Under the pieces are notes generated by a model. That model was not told the origin of the DNA. It searched no databases and was given only the letters and a program-made list of their open reading frames with translations. From the NCBI GenBank assembly GCA_002786025.1, contig NHNW01000029.1:379384-443383 (forward strand): DNA of 64,000 nt, in the 5' to 3' direction. Below, piece after piece: positions 50,379 to 61,381 of this stretch (the stretch's first letter is position 1; each line of letters opens with the position of its first letter). A program made the translations under genes and the position numbers. The stretch is from Zasmidium citrigriseum (Eukaryota; Ascomycota; Dothideomycetes; Mycosphaerellales; Mycosphaerellaceae).

Positions 50379-53300
50379 CTACTTGCTTCTCTGCCGTAGC
50401 CCCAAGTCGTTTTGTTGGAGAAGCTTTGCAAACTCCAGGTCCTTCTGCTCTGCAGGATCGACCAGCTCTTCGGTGTCGTCTAGTTTCGACCTCTTCGCGG
50501 CCTTCGACTCTGAGGTTTCGGACATGGACTCCCTCTTGCGCTTGACGCTACCCCCGTTTGGGGACCTGGCCTCGGAAGGGACACCGTTGGGCATCAGTGG
50601 CTGGCGCTTTGTTTGCTCAGGCGACTGCGAAAGAGGCGCAGGTGGCCTATACAGTGGCAGGCTGTTGACATTACTCCTCTGAGACACCGGAGAAGCCTGT
50701 AATACGGGGTTTGACGTCGTGGCTTCGCCCACTTCGATGGAGGATTGCGCTACGTCTTGTGGAGGAGCTTGCCGAGGAGCAGGTCTTGCTACAGCTATTG
50801 TGTCAGGATCCGAATTCGGCTGCGGGAGCTCGTAGACTGTCTGTTCCCCAATCGCCGGGTCGACCGCAGGAATATCCTGTGCTTGCTTGTCGTTCTGTTC
50901 TGCGACATCAGACCCAGGCAGCGACACCGCGGAGTCGACGCTTTCGTCAGGCCGATTTGAATCTGTCCCGACGATTCCGTTTGAGGTCGATGCGGGACCA
51001 GTTGTGTCAAACCCGAAATCGTTCGTTTGGGGTTCCTGCTCGTCCTGGTTGATGAAGCTTGAATCCTGGTAATCCTCGTATGAGCGACCGTTCATATCCA
51101 GAACTTCGTTCGCTATCTGCTCAAGTGACGGAAGCTGGTACAATGGCGGGCGCTCTGGCGCTGAATAGGCGTAGGATCCATTATCCGCTGACTGGGAGTA
51201 CGCGAAGAGATTTGGGTCAATCGGAGGATGACTCTGCTGCTGATCGCTGGAGGGTCCTCGGTGCTCTGTGGCGGGCGCGAGATGAGGTTGTTGCTGATGG
51301 TTCGGAACGTGTGGCTGAATTGGGCGGCCATTGTGCATGTCGTACGTCGCTGGCGAGGCGGGGCTTTGGCTCGACTGTAAATGATGGTTAAAGGTCGGCG
51401 GCGGCGGTGCACCATTGGTTGAAGGGCTCGGTTTCGCCTTTTTCTGAACTTGCGTCGGTGTACCATCTTCTGCAGGGCGTTTCTTCGATGAGACTGATCC
51501 TCGAGGCACCGGAGTCTCAGCTGCCTTGACGGGATCGACGTTGCCATTCTCATCGTGAATGCATCGGCGCTGCTGACAGTGAGAATACTGATCATTGATT
51601 GCGTTCCACCGCGACTCACCTTTGACTTCCTGCATTCAAAACAAGCCTTGCTGCGCCCTCGCTTGGGAACCTCGCCGAAGATGGGGACGCCGTTCATCGT
51701 CATCGGAATATTGGCGTTGAGATATGCGTTGGTGCCAGGAAGAGGCTGAGTCTGTCCGTTAGTCATTGGCACGCCATTTGGATGTGTTCCACTCTGCATT
51801 ACATGGCCATTCGCTGCCTGCTGTTGGTTGATAGGGTTAGTCGCATGATCCAAAGAGCCGCGTTGTTTTGGTGACGTTACAGTGATGTTGTCGAGGAGTT
51901 CTGAAGTATTGTAAGAATTGGGCGACATTTGGTGGTGCATCAGGCTGGGACTACCTGAAGTGGCCTGCATGACAATGTCTTTGTGCTTGCATCTGATTCT
52001 GCGCTTCCGGCACGCATCGCAGGCGACGCGCTTGGGCCCGAGCACCGAAGTTTTCGGGGTGCTGATATACTGCGCAGGCATCGCGTTCATCGCCATCGCC
52101 ATCGGATGGCTGGCCGGCGGGGCCTGTGCCTGCATTTGATGATGCGCGGGTGGCTCGGTCGGGAGTTGCGATGGTGGTTGTTGTTGCGATGGTTGATGAG
52201 GGAGGCCATTTGATGAAGTGCGCTCAGGAGCCGCCACAGCGCCATTCACGCTAGTGGTGGCGCTAGCCGCGGCGGCGGCATTCCTCACACGTTCGCTCTG
52301 GCGCTCCGGGGCGATGCGCCATGCAGCAATTGCTTCTTTGCGCTCCATCTCCTTCAATGCGCGCGCCGACAGCTTTTTCGGTGGCCCCAGGTCTTTGCTG
52401 TTTGGAAGTACGGCGTCTGGGTGTGCCCAAGCCGGCGGATCTTCGTTCCCTCGCTTCCACGCCACCCAAAGGGCAAAAGTCTTGGCCACCTCGAGAGGCT
52501 CGCCGTGGGTCTTGGGGATGGATGCGTTCACGCGCTTCATGCGATCTTGCGAAACACCTTCGATCCGGCCCATGACCAGCATCACCGTGCGGAAGATGAA
52601 GTTGACCAGGTCCGGCAGGCCCTCGATCTCCGCTTGGCCGTAGTACCGGGTATTCTTTGCGCCAGGCCGAGAATCGTCTTCGACAGCATCAAACTCCGCC
52701 CAGACTGGCATCTGGCGCTGGAATTGCTTGCCTTCGTAGAAGAGCTGCGACACAGCTTCCGGTAGAGGATCCGTCTTGAGATACTGAATCGCTGTATACC
52801 ACATGATCTTCTGGAAGTAAGGGTAGCGGAACTTCATGGGCGTTTCGTTAGCCTTTTCGATGTCGACAACCTTGAACTGGTTCTTGTACGACATTCTGTT
52901 CAAGAAATTGCCGCCAATGACGAGACTCGTCTCGGGTGTCCAGACCGCGTGGATCCAGCCAGACGGGATCAGCATTGTATCGCCCTCGCTGAGGTCGACT
53001 CGGTAACACTCCTTGGTGATGCTTGGCAGGAAAGTGTAGTTCTGTTGAGGGCTGTCGTTCCACTCTTCGTACGCCTTGAGGTGTTTGGCTTTGGGCGGGA
53101 TAAAGAAGAAGGTCTTTTTGCCTTTCAAGATGTGGTAGTAGACACTGCTGCCGCCAAAGTCGATGTGGAAGTCGGTGTAGCTGTCAGCAACCGACATGAG
53201 GCAGTAGAACTGCACTTTGGGATATTTGCCCAGATCGATCTCCTTCTGAGGCCAGACTTCATCCTGAAGATCGATGTCCCGCACGATCTTCGGTCGTTTG

Positions 53301-55414
53301 AGCAGGCGTCCCAGCTTCGACTGCGAAACCTCCAGGGATATCACATTCCGAATCGGCTTGTCATCTCCATCTTCCTCGTAGTAGTCGGCCCATCTGCCCA
53401 GTGTCCATTTGGCGCCAGAGTTTTGAGTCTTGACATCGATCACGTCCAGCGGCATCTCTGGACCCACCAAGTTGCAAACCTGTCGCACGGTGAGGTCCTC
53501 GGGCATCACCATCCCAAGCTTGTCCTGTCCATCGTCTGGCACTGCATCATATTCAAACTCTTCCGCCATCATATCTGTCATGAGATCGTCAACCTGCATC
53601 TTACTCGCATCACCCTCTTGTGATGCCTTCTCCCTCTTGCGTAGCCATGGTCGTGGATTCCATTCAGCTGGAATACAGATCGGCTCGACAAATGCGTTGC
53701 TCTTCTCGAAGAAGTCCCGGGTCACAAGCTCAGGTCGCATGCGCGGGAAGTTTTCTGGGTCGAACTCGAAAGTTCCGTCCTTGATGGGTTGAATGTAGTG
53801 ATGCTCCATGGACTCTTCACTTGTCTTCAGCACTCCTCTCTGAAGCTCGGCGTAGTCCACCTGGGCGTGTGCGCGTGTGCTCTTCCTGACGTATGTAGTC
53901 TTTCCATGAACGGGCTCGCAGGCTTTGCAGAAGAACTTGTCCACGTCGCGTACTTCCGAGGCTTTCTTAAAGCCAGCGCAGTCCACGTGGAACCACTTCT
54001 TGCAGCCGTTGCACGAGACCCATTCGTCCAATTCGGGGTTGAGCTTGGTCGTCTCACGTGCGATTTCGCAACTGGCACAAACCGTCTCAGCGGTGGCCTT
54101 GTTCGTACGTCGTGAAGCTTTTGAAGGAGATGCCGAGCGAATGACCATGGGTGTGTCGACAGGGACTGAATTGGCTCTCGGCCGCGAAGCTTGCTGGGGA
54201 TGCTCCTGACTGACCGGACTGCCGTTGAAACTCTTTCTCCTATTCATGTTGACGTCGCGTGCACCATCCCACACACTGGATACAGCCTCGCTGGTGCCTC
54301 TGCTCGCCCTAGATGCATCAGGAGTCTTCTTTCGTGCGGCAGCTCGCTTTGAAGCGGCTTTCTCAAATTTCCGTCCAGATGATGCTCGTGACTTGCCCTT
54401 TGGCCATCCTCGCTGTCTCTTCGATGCGGCCTCAGATGTTTCACTCATGATCACATCTGTACTCTGAGCTCGTGAATCGACTTCTTCAGGTGGCGTTTGT
54501 GTCTGCTGAGGAGCGTCCTTCATGTGCACGTCAGGCTTCGGAGGCGGTATCGCATCCATCTTCTGTTGATGAAGGCTGTCTTCCTGCATGGCCCACTGCA
54601 TACGGTAAGGACTGGAATCCACTTCTTCAATCGTCTGCTGTGGTGAGGGTAATGTCGGCCGCACCTGGGGGCCGTGTTGCGGGTTGAAAGGGGGGAGTAA
54701 TCCAGCCTGACTCACGAGATCCATGTGACGAGGCTGATAAGTGTCTTGAGGAAAGCTGTTGGCATGTGGACGAGGTGCCATGGGAGCGCCCATGCTCGGT
54801 GCCGGCGGCGGAGGCAGAAGAGGATTGGTAGGCGGATAGCCACCCGTACGAAAGTTGAGCAGTAGAGAGGCTTCCTCAATACGGCTCTCGTAGCTCTCTC
54901 CCGGTTGCACGTGTTGGGCTGGGCCTCTGTACCAGTTGTTCGACTGTTCGTAGCTAGTTGCTGGCCTCGAAGCGTACTGCGGTACCATTGGCGAGGGCAA
55001 GAGCTCAGAGCGTGCGCGCTTATGCGGAGGCTCAGTCCTGCCGTGGCCAGACGGCATGGGATGAGCGTGCACATGTCCATGTCCATGGTGCGAGATTCCG
55101 GCATGTGCAGCGTGTGGTTGGAATGAGGGGCTGACGGAAAGGGCAGCCTCTGCTAAGGTGTCAATCGTAGACGGTGTGCGGTGGTGCCCATTCTGATAGC
55201 TGCCGCTTCGATCTCTTGCCCGTGGTGTAGAGTTATAGGGCTGCTCTGGTCGTACGGTGAAGTCCACATGGTTGTTGATTGCTGGGTAGTTGAAGTTGGG
55301 CTCGATGGGCTTCGGTTTGGCGGGCGACAGTGGCTCGATAAACCTGGTGGGCGGCGTAGGCGAGCGGCCTGGATTCTGGGTGAGTGGACGTTTGAAGGTG
55401 GGATTCCACGACAT
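50379..55414 (-). CDS. JHD1: JHD1-type JmjC histone demethylase with PHD finger and Cys half-fingers
   Basis: Two exons (55414-51620, 51569-50379) encode 1661 residues. Residues 1-430 are disordered, Pro/His/Ser-rich. PHD finger at about 440-495 (CASCEIARE ... WVSCNGCKKWFHVDCAGF ... FFCKAC). JmjC domain about 690-880: Fe ligands His750 and Asp752 (DFHIDFGGSS), the 2-oxoglutarate Lys in ILKGKKTFFFIPP, and the distal His in SGWIHAVWTPETSLVIGGNFL. Two C-x2-C-x6-C segments follow: CDACRKRRIRC (about 1128) and CFECRKSKRRC (about 1255, spanning the intron). The KDM2/JHD1 class removes methyl groups from H3K36. The acceptor is a tandem CAGCAG; using the second keeps the six-residue spacing of the second finger, so the intron is taken as 51570-51619. 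Confidence 0.9.
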
Positions 55415-56037
55415 GGCGGTCGTGGTCTCGCGGGAGCAGCAGAGCTCCGCGGGCAGCTGCGGTGGTGTCGGCGTCGAGGGTGTTGGCGATGGCGGAGAAT
55501 GGGGGATGCGCGCACTGCGCGCTGGGATATGTGTCTCAGAGGAGGCTCAAACTATGGCTGGCTATGTCGTTGGCCTCATTGCTCGCGATCTGGCGGCGGA
55601 GGGGGAGTGAGTCGGCGGTAGTCGGTGTCGAGGTGGGACAATGAATGCGCTGCGCCGACGCGCTCGATGGGTTGATTGAAATTGATTTAAACAACAGGAA
55701 AGGTCGTCGCAAGCATTGCGCGGCTCTTGCGAGGCTCGTCGAGTGTTCGTTGGTCAGGCGTGTTGGAGCATTCCGCGCTCTGTCTCGCTCGCACCTTGAC
55801 CTTGACCGTGTTGACCGTGCTTTCCCTCGTCCCTCAACTCGCCCGCCCAGTGCTCGCTCAGGCAGGCAAAGCGGCGGACAGCGGGCATCCCGCAGCTGCA
55901 CGTGACGCTCCAGGCTCCACCTCGAACTCTATCACACGACACCCACCTCGCTCGACAACCCAAGACTTGCACTCCCACACGGCCTCGCTGCTGTTTCTCT
56001 GCCACCACCACCACGCCCACGAACACACTCGCGAAGT
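55415..56037. promoter_or_regulatory. Divergent promoter between the JHD1 and SF3B6 genes
   Basis: 623 bp between two divergent starts. Open frames here are GC-rich and lack motifs. A pyrimidine-rich leader precedes the ATG at 56038. Confidence 0.5.
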
Positions 56038-56569
56038 ATGAGCCGCGCCTCCAAGCTTGCTCCAGAAGTCAACCGGTTCGTCTGCCCATGCGCCACGCGC
56101 ATACCCGCATCTGGACGCCCCAGCTAATCATTGCTATACAGGGCTTTATTCGTCAAGAATCTCAGCTACAACGTCAGCGCCGACGATCTGTATGACCTCT
56201 TCGGCCGGTCAGGACACCATGTTTCAATTGTGAAAGAGCGCATTCTGACTGCTTCCTCCAGATTCGGCTCCATAAGGCAGATCCGCCAGGGCATCGCGAA
56301 CAACACAAAGGGCACCGCCTTCGTCGTCTACGAAGATGTCATGGACGCCAAAGCCGCCTGCGATAAGCTGAATGGCTTCAACTTCCAGAATCGCTACCTC
56401 GTCGTTCTCTACCATCAGGTGCGTCACCCCCCGGGGTTAGGCCGTGGAGGAATGCGCTGGACGACTACTGACATTTCTACAGCCCGAGAAGATGGCCAAG
56501 AGTGAAGCGAACCTTGCCGAGCGTCAGGAGAATCTAGAAAAGCTGAAGCAAGAGCACGGTATCCAGTAG
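56038..56569 (+). CDS. Splicing factor 3b subunit 6 (SF3B14/p14), RRM protein
   Basis: Four exons (56038-56075, 56142-56207, 56262-56418, 56483-56569) with introns of 66, 54 and 64 bp give 115 residues, matching the compact p14 family. One RRM: RNP2 as ALFVKNLSY, then DDLYDLFGRFGSIRQIRQG, RNP1-like GTAFVVYEDVMDAKAA, and NRYLVVLYHQPEK. The C-terminal helix (EANLAERQENLEKLKQEHGIQ) fits the part that packs with SF3B1. In the U2 snRNP this protein contacts the branch-point adenosine. Every intron joins in frame within a conserved motif, so the model is secure. Confidence 0.93.
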
Positions 56570-56587
56570 AGGTGCGCGGGGGTTGCA

Positions 56588-56932
56588 GTGGGTGAGACCG
56601 AAGCGCAGACGACGATTGCGGCCGAAGACGAGCGCGCATCCGTTCAGCGTAAGGACTCTGGTATGAGCATGGACTCCGCGAAACTGCCAGAGACTGCAAC
56701 TCCCAAAGCAAAGGATTTTGCGACCACGATCGACCGAAGAACCACCAAGAACCGGAACGTCAGGAACGAGAAGCATGATACCAAGAAAGCACTGGATAAG
56801 GGCAGCAAGGCAGCGACCAAGGCGCCGGCGAGCGTTTTGAGCGAGAACAAACACAAGGAGAATTCCAACATGTTGAGGCGTATGAAGAATATGGCGCTGG
56901 CTCCTCTGCACATTGGAGGGGCCAAGGCGTGA
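56588..56932 (+). CDS. Possible small lysine-rich ORF just after SF3B6
   Basis: The open frame begins 18 bp after the SF3B6 stop and ends at 56932. Its first ATG is at 56663, giving 89 residues (SMDSAKLPETATPKAKDF ... NVRNEKHDTKKALDKGSK ... HIGGAKA). The part before the ATG also looks coding (ETEAQTTIAAEDERASVQRKD), so an unseen upstream exon or a non-ATG start is possible. It is basic, disordered and of unknown family. It may be a real small gene or an open 3' UTR. Confidence 0.35.
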   Translation: MGETEAQTTIAAEDERASVQRKDSGMSMDSAKLPETATPKAKDFATTIDRRTTKNRNVRNEKHDTKKALDKGSKAATKAPASVLSENKHKENSNMLRRMKNMALAPLHIGGAKA

Positions 56933-57079
56933 TATACGAAGGCGGCTTTTCCTTCGGGAGGCGTTTCTGCGGGCTGACTTCAGTCGGATTTGCTTGAACT
57001 TCATGCCTAAGGGAGGCTACGATGAGATAGCTGCAAACCAGCAAGTTTCAAATTCCTACCTTAAAAGACATCTTTCCTA

Positions 57080-57553
57080 CGAACTTGCTAAGGAGCGTCA
57101 CCTGGATTTGCTAGGGAGCGTCACCCAACACCCATTTGATTAACACTTTGACTTGAATTTGTCCCCCTTTACTTTGGACAACGCCTGCCTCGCCGGCGAG
57201 GCGTTGATATTTGAGAATCTTTTGTGTCGCCGAAGCAAATCTAGGAGGGACCCGAGGTAGGAGGGGGCCCCGAAGGGAGGGAGGACCTCTACCCTCCTTC
57301 TTCCGCTCAAACTGGAAGATGAGCTCTCTCCCCGAGAACACGCGATTCTAAGCTATTAGAGGGCTTGTTAGACTTTTAGCCCTTCTGGAGAAAGTTAGGG
57401 GTTGCGAGAGACATCTTCTACTTTGACCGGAACACCGAGGGACGGGAGGCCCTAGTTGCAGCGGAGGGCCGGGGGTGGGGATTCTCTATTTAATAGGAAT
57501 TCGGTTAAGAGTTGCTTTGGACTTGATTAAGGTGACGCTCCTTAGCAAGTTCG
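57080..57553. mobile_element. MITE-like element with 23-bp terminal inverted repeats and 8-bp target-site duplication
   Basis: The first 23 bases (57080-57102, starting CGAACTTGCTAAGG) are the exact reverse complement of the last 23 (57531-57553). The element is flanked on both sides by the same 8 bases, CTTTCCTA (57072-57079 and 57554-57561). Length is 474 bp, with no transposase frame, so it is a non-autonomous copy. An 8-bp target duplication is known for hAT-superfamily elements, which is the most likely class. A second, imperfect copy of the repeat end lies just inside (about 57110-57125). Perfect ends and duplication suggest a recent insertion. It lies between the 56588 ORF and the DAL5-type gene. 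Confidence 0.85.
57291..57441 (+). repeat. Dispersed repeat core, copy c (inside the MITE)
   Basis: The internal part of the MITE that is shared with 8391-8533, 59865-60022 and (inverted) 46330-46483. Landmarks: CTTCCGCTCAAACTGGAAGA, TCTAAGCTATTAGAGGGCTT, CTGGAGAAAGTTAGGGGTTG, CTTTGACCGGAACACCGAGG. Confidence 0.75.
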
Positions 57554-57709
57554 CTTTCCTATATCCTATACTTCATGTCCTTTTTGATCGGTTTCGCTGA
57601 CTTCACGTCCAGTCACGTCTCACGACTTCAGCAACCACAAGCTCGCTCAACCTGGACCAAAGAGGGTAGACACAATCAAGACGTTCATACCTCCCCACCA
57701 CCCTCTACA

Positions 57710-59452
57710 CTACAAAGTATAAACAAACTCCGGATTCTCCCGATCCGTCAAATCCAAAAACGCCTGATTCTCCAACCTGACATACCCCGGCTGGGCTCTA
57801 ACCTTCGCCTTCTTCGAATTCTGCATCCGACACCACAAATAGATAAACAACATGATTCCCAGACACACGCCCCAGCACACGATGATGGTGATTTCGGCGG
57901 GGACGTAGCGGGGCGCGTCTTTGGGGCGGAAGGTTTGCGGGCCGCTAAAGAATGTAAGTAAGTGTGAGGGATGGGGGAGAGGGGAAAGGGAGGGGGGATG
58001 AGGGGACGGGGACATACATGATATTTCCGACGCAATAAGCGATGAGGTATAATGCTGCGACGGTGGTCTTTTTGGTGTAGCCCGCGATATTGCTGGAGAT
58101 GAGGGAGAGGAAGCAGACGAAGGGACAAGCACTCGCTTGCGTGAGGTAGTATCCCGCGAGTCGGCCATTGTTGTTGTCGAGGGGTAGGCCTACGATCAAA
58201 GCCATCCCGATGATACTGAGAATGAGACCGGACGACGAGACGAGGATTCTATTGCGCCATTTATCGCCGAAGTAGCCGCAGAAGAGGAGCGTGACGACTT
58301 CGACGGCGCCGCCGGGGGTTCCGTAGAGGAGGGATTGGTTTTCGGTGTAGCCGAAGGAGGTGATGAGTTGGGAGAAGAAATTTGTTATGCCGCCTAGGGG
58401 TCGTTAGTACCTCCTGGGTTGTTGGGTGGTGGATGAGCTTACCGTTGGGGATATCTGCGATTAAGGCGTAGAAGAAGAAAGCCCAGGTTATGGGGTCCAG
58501 GAGCGCTTCTTTCAGTTGGTAGAGTTTGAAGTGTTTGTTGCCAACGCCTTGGTTGTTGACTCTGATGCGTTCAAGGGCCAGGATGCGGTCTTCTTTGCTT
58601 AGCCAGCGGGCGTTGAGTTGGTTGTCTGGGACGATGAAGAGGAATAAGACTCCGACTGCTGCGGTGAAGAGGCCAATGGCCAGGAACAAGATCTGCCATC
58701 CTTCAAGTGAAGTCGGATGCCTTTCCGTTCCAACGGCGATTCCATACGCCACGACGCCGCCCACGACCTGCGCAACGCCGTTGAAGCAGAACCAGATGCC
58801 AACGCGGAGACCTTGCTCTTTCGTCGTGTACCACTGGCTTGTGATGAAGGCGAAGCCAGGCGTGACGGCCGCTTCAGCAAGTCCCAGGAAGAATCGAATC
58901 GCCACAGCGCCCCCGAAATCCTTCACCGCAGCGAAGCACGCCAGAACCGCGCCCCAGACGATGATACAGACGGCGCTGTATTTGCCGATCGGGAGCCATT
59001 GGAGGAGTCGGTTCGTGGGGTATTCCCATGCCAGGTAGCCGAAGTAGAACATCGACCCCAGCCCTGAGCCTCATGTCAGTGGAAGAAGCTCAGAACAGAA
59101 AAGGAGTCTTACATTGATAGTCATCGTTTTGAAGGTGGAGGTCCTTCCTCAGGCCCATGATCGATGCGTAGGACAATGTGGTCTTGTCCAGGAAATTCAG
59201 GCCATACACGATGCACATAACCGGGATCAGGCAAAAGTCGATGCGGCGTAGCAGTCGCTTGTTCGTCGCCTCATCGATTTCAATGACCTCTCCTTCATGG
59301 CCCTGGAATGCCTTCAAAGCTTCGTCGCCATCGTGTGAGTGTTCCAGTATCTTCTCAGGTACGGAACCGGATCTAACAGCATCTCCAAGCGGCGCTGGCA
59401 TCTTTTCATCAACCTCTGGCTCGACAGAGTGGCCGCTCTCCTTGGTCGACAT
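57710..59452 (-). CDS. MFS anion:cation symporter (DAL5/allantoate permease-like)
   Basis: Four exons (59452-59113, 59063-58443, 58393-58018, 57944-57710; introns 49, 49 and 73 bp) give 523 residues. The N terminus is acidic and cytosolic. ATNKRLLRRIDFCLIPVMCIVYGLNFLDKTTLSYASIMGL is the standard opening of DAL5-like carriers, followed by YQWLGSMFYFGYLAWEYPTNRLLQWLPIGKY, FFLGLAEAAVTPGFAFITSQWYTTKEQGLRVGIW, and VPDNQLNARWLSKEDRILALERIR in the central loop. Twelve membrane segments are visible. The family imports allantoate, ureidosuccinate, nicotinate, pantothenate, biotin precursors and similar organic anions; the substrate here is open. All introns are short and in frame. Confidence 0.9.
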
Positions 59453-59864
59453 CTTGAACTCTGCCTCTGAAAACAGCGAAAGAGAAGTATGTACGAAAGA
59501 ACAAGAAAGAGAGAAGACCCAAAGCTCGCAGAAACACTATCACTTACGCAACGTCTCCGGCGCACCGTAACACCCGCCGAACGCAGATCAGAGGACCTCA
59601 GATAACAGCCCCTCGCAATCGCCACGCCTCCGTAGCATTTCATCGTGTCAAAGGATGATCAGACTCGCGTGCTCCGCACGTTGCTTCCCATTCCATGACG
59701 TCCGCGGGCCGATGTTCTGTCCCTCTTGTCTCGCGGTGCAATACCGCGATAGGCGAAGCATAGCTGGCCGAAATTGGCAGGTCGAGAAGCCTTTTAGGCG
59801 GAGCTTGACCGTGCTTCGGCCTGGGGAGGCGACTTGGCGATGAGATTGATGGTGAGGTTGTGGT

Positions 59865-60022
59865 ACCCTCCTTCTTCCGCTCAAACTGGAAGATTGGCTC
59901 TCTCCACGAAAGCACGCAAGTCTAAGCTATTGGAGAGCTTGTTACACTTTCAAGCCTTCTCGAGAGAGTTAGGGATTGCTAAAGGCATATTCATATTCCA
60001 CTTTGACCGTAACACCGAGAGT
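59865..60022 (+). repeat. Dispersed repeat core, copy d
   Basis: Close relative of copy c: CCCTCCTTCTTCCGCTCAAA, GGCTCTCTCCACGAAAGCA, TCTAAGCTATTGGAGAGCTT, GAGAGAGTTAGGGATTGCTA, CCACTTTGACCGTAACACCG. The terminal inverted repeats of the 57080-57553 element were not found at the expected distances, so this is a fragment or a differently bounded element. Confidence 0.7.
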
Positions 60023-60162
60023 AGAGAGAGGAAGTGTTTGGAAAGGGAGGAAGGTGTGAGAAGTGTCGTTGAGAGGAGAGATGCTGATTTTAATCTGCAA
60101 GGTCGCGACTTCAACCACATGGATGTACTGCTCAATCATTGGCTGAATATTGACGGGAGCTA

Positions 60163-60681
60163 ATGGGAGGTCACAAAATCGAGTTGAATCTCACTCGAAT
60201 CTCACGGCGAACTCGATGGAGTTCGATCAGCGGAGATTTTGGGGTTAGACGGACTTCATTGGTTCGGCTACAGCCGCCGCTAAGATATTGCCAAAATTTG
60301 GGAATATTCACTTGCCGCCGAACTGCAACTGACAATGCCAAGAGCTGCGTTTGTATATCAACAACATCCCACTTTCCGGCCGGCCAAGCTCCACAGCTTT
60401 TCGCGCAGATATTTCAAATGGCTTGGTCAAGAATAATCTTCTTTGAGATTCCAAGATGTTATCGAAGACTCGTGGCCTCCTTGCCTCCTTCCCGGTATCG
60501 AACAGCTGTCAACAGAGACGGCCATGAGGCCTTGATGAACCTGCTTTCGCCCCATGAATACCATCTATGGCTGCGAAATAGTCATGGCTGCAATTCAGGA
60601 TCTGTAGGTCTTTCTGGTATCTTCCATCATAAGAGCCACGTTGGACTTTCACCAACTCGTGAAAGGCACAGGATGCTGTGA
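60163..60681 (+). CDS. Unsupported open frame of 172 codons
   Basis: Starts with an ATG and runs to 60681. The product is basic, Ser/Cys-containing, with no motif, signal peptide or recognisable relative. Codon content is not clearly coding. It is listed because the surrounding 0.8 kb has no other gene; it may be spurious. Confidence 0.2.
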   Translation: MGGHKIELNLTRISRRTRWSSISGDFGVRRTSLVRLQPPLRYCQNLGIFTCRRTATDNAKSCVCISTTSHFPAGQAPQLFAQIFQMAWSRIIFFEIPRCYRRLVASLPPSRYRTAVNRDGHEALMNLLSPHEYHLWLRNSHGCNSGSVGLSGIFHHKSHVGLSPTRERHRML

Positions 60682-60859
60682 CTCAAGGTGGGCGCAACGT
60701 GTCGTGAAGACATGTATTCACTTGACTTTAGAAGAATGGCCCAGATAAAGAGAGCATCTCAAGTCTCGTCAAATCCCGAAATACTCTCAACGCATCAAAA
60801 CCTCCACGAAGCCACTGCTCAACACATCGGCATCCCGAAATCCAGACGCCCTTCTTGAG

Positions 60860-61223
60860 ATGCGTATCAACCCCATCCTCTGGCTCTATTTCCTCCGGAT
60901 GGGCCAGGTCAGCGGAGGCTTCGCCATTCTATTTGCGCCCATTCTTTTGCTCGATCCGCAGTACTTTTCTTACGCACTGCTCATGCTGGCACTGGGATTG
61001 CTCTTCTTGGCCCTGCCGTACAGCGACGTCTTCAAGGATGTCATGAACGCTGGTGAGACGTGTCCTATCCAACGTTCTCACAGACCTATTAACAGTTGAA
61101 ATAGGCTTTGAAGGTAGCAAGAAGCGTAACGGCGCAGGCTCAAATGGAGAGAACCGGCAGAAGAAGAGGGAGAGGCAACGTCAGGAACGCAAGAATCCGA
61201 ACGGCTTGACGTGGAGGCGATGA
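60860..61223 (+). CDS. Small two-helix membrane protein with a basic tail
   Basis: Two exons (60860-61052, 61105-61223; intron 52 bp) give 103 residues. Two hydrophobic segments: LYFLRMGQVSGGFAILFAPILLL (about 8-31) and YFSYALLMLALGLLFLALPY (about 35-54). A strongly basic tail follows (SKKRNGAGSNGENRQKKRERQRQERKNPNG). This looks like a small ER or organelle membrane protein. No family recognised. It is the first of three consecutive small membrane-protein genes on the plus strand. Confidence 0.6.
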
Positions 61224-61381
61224 AGGCGTGAAGAGATCTGGAAACGCCATTGAAGAATGTCTTTAGTCCTTGATGGCGTGCATGCAGTTGCGACTTTGTG
61301 TGCTTTCTCACAAAACGCTGCATCACCGCCAGTCACCATGCGCCTCTCCTTTGCCGTGTCGAGTACGAACACCCGCACAAT

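Noticed and set aside
51990..52030. Zn2Cys6 transcription factor
   Set aside because: Only the first half of the motif is present, and it lies in the same frame as a full PHD-JmjC demethylase.
58526..59067. Plus-strand frames of 116-170 codons over the DAL5-type gene
   Set aside because: Antisense shadows of well-supported exons with diagnostic MFS motifs.
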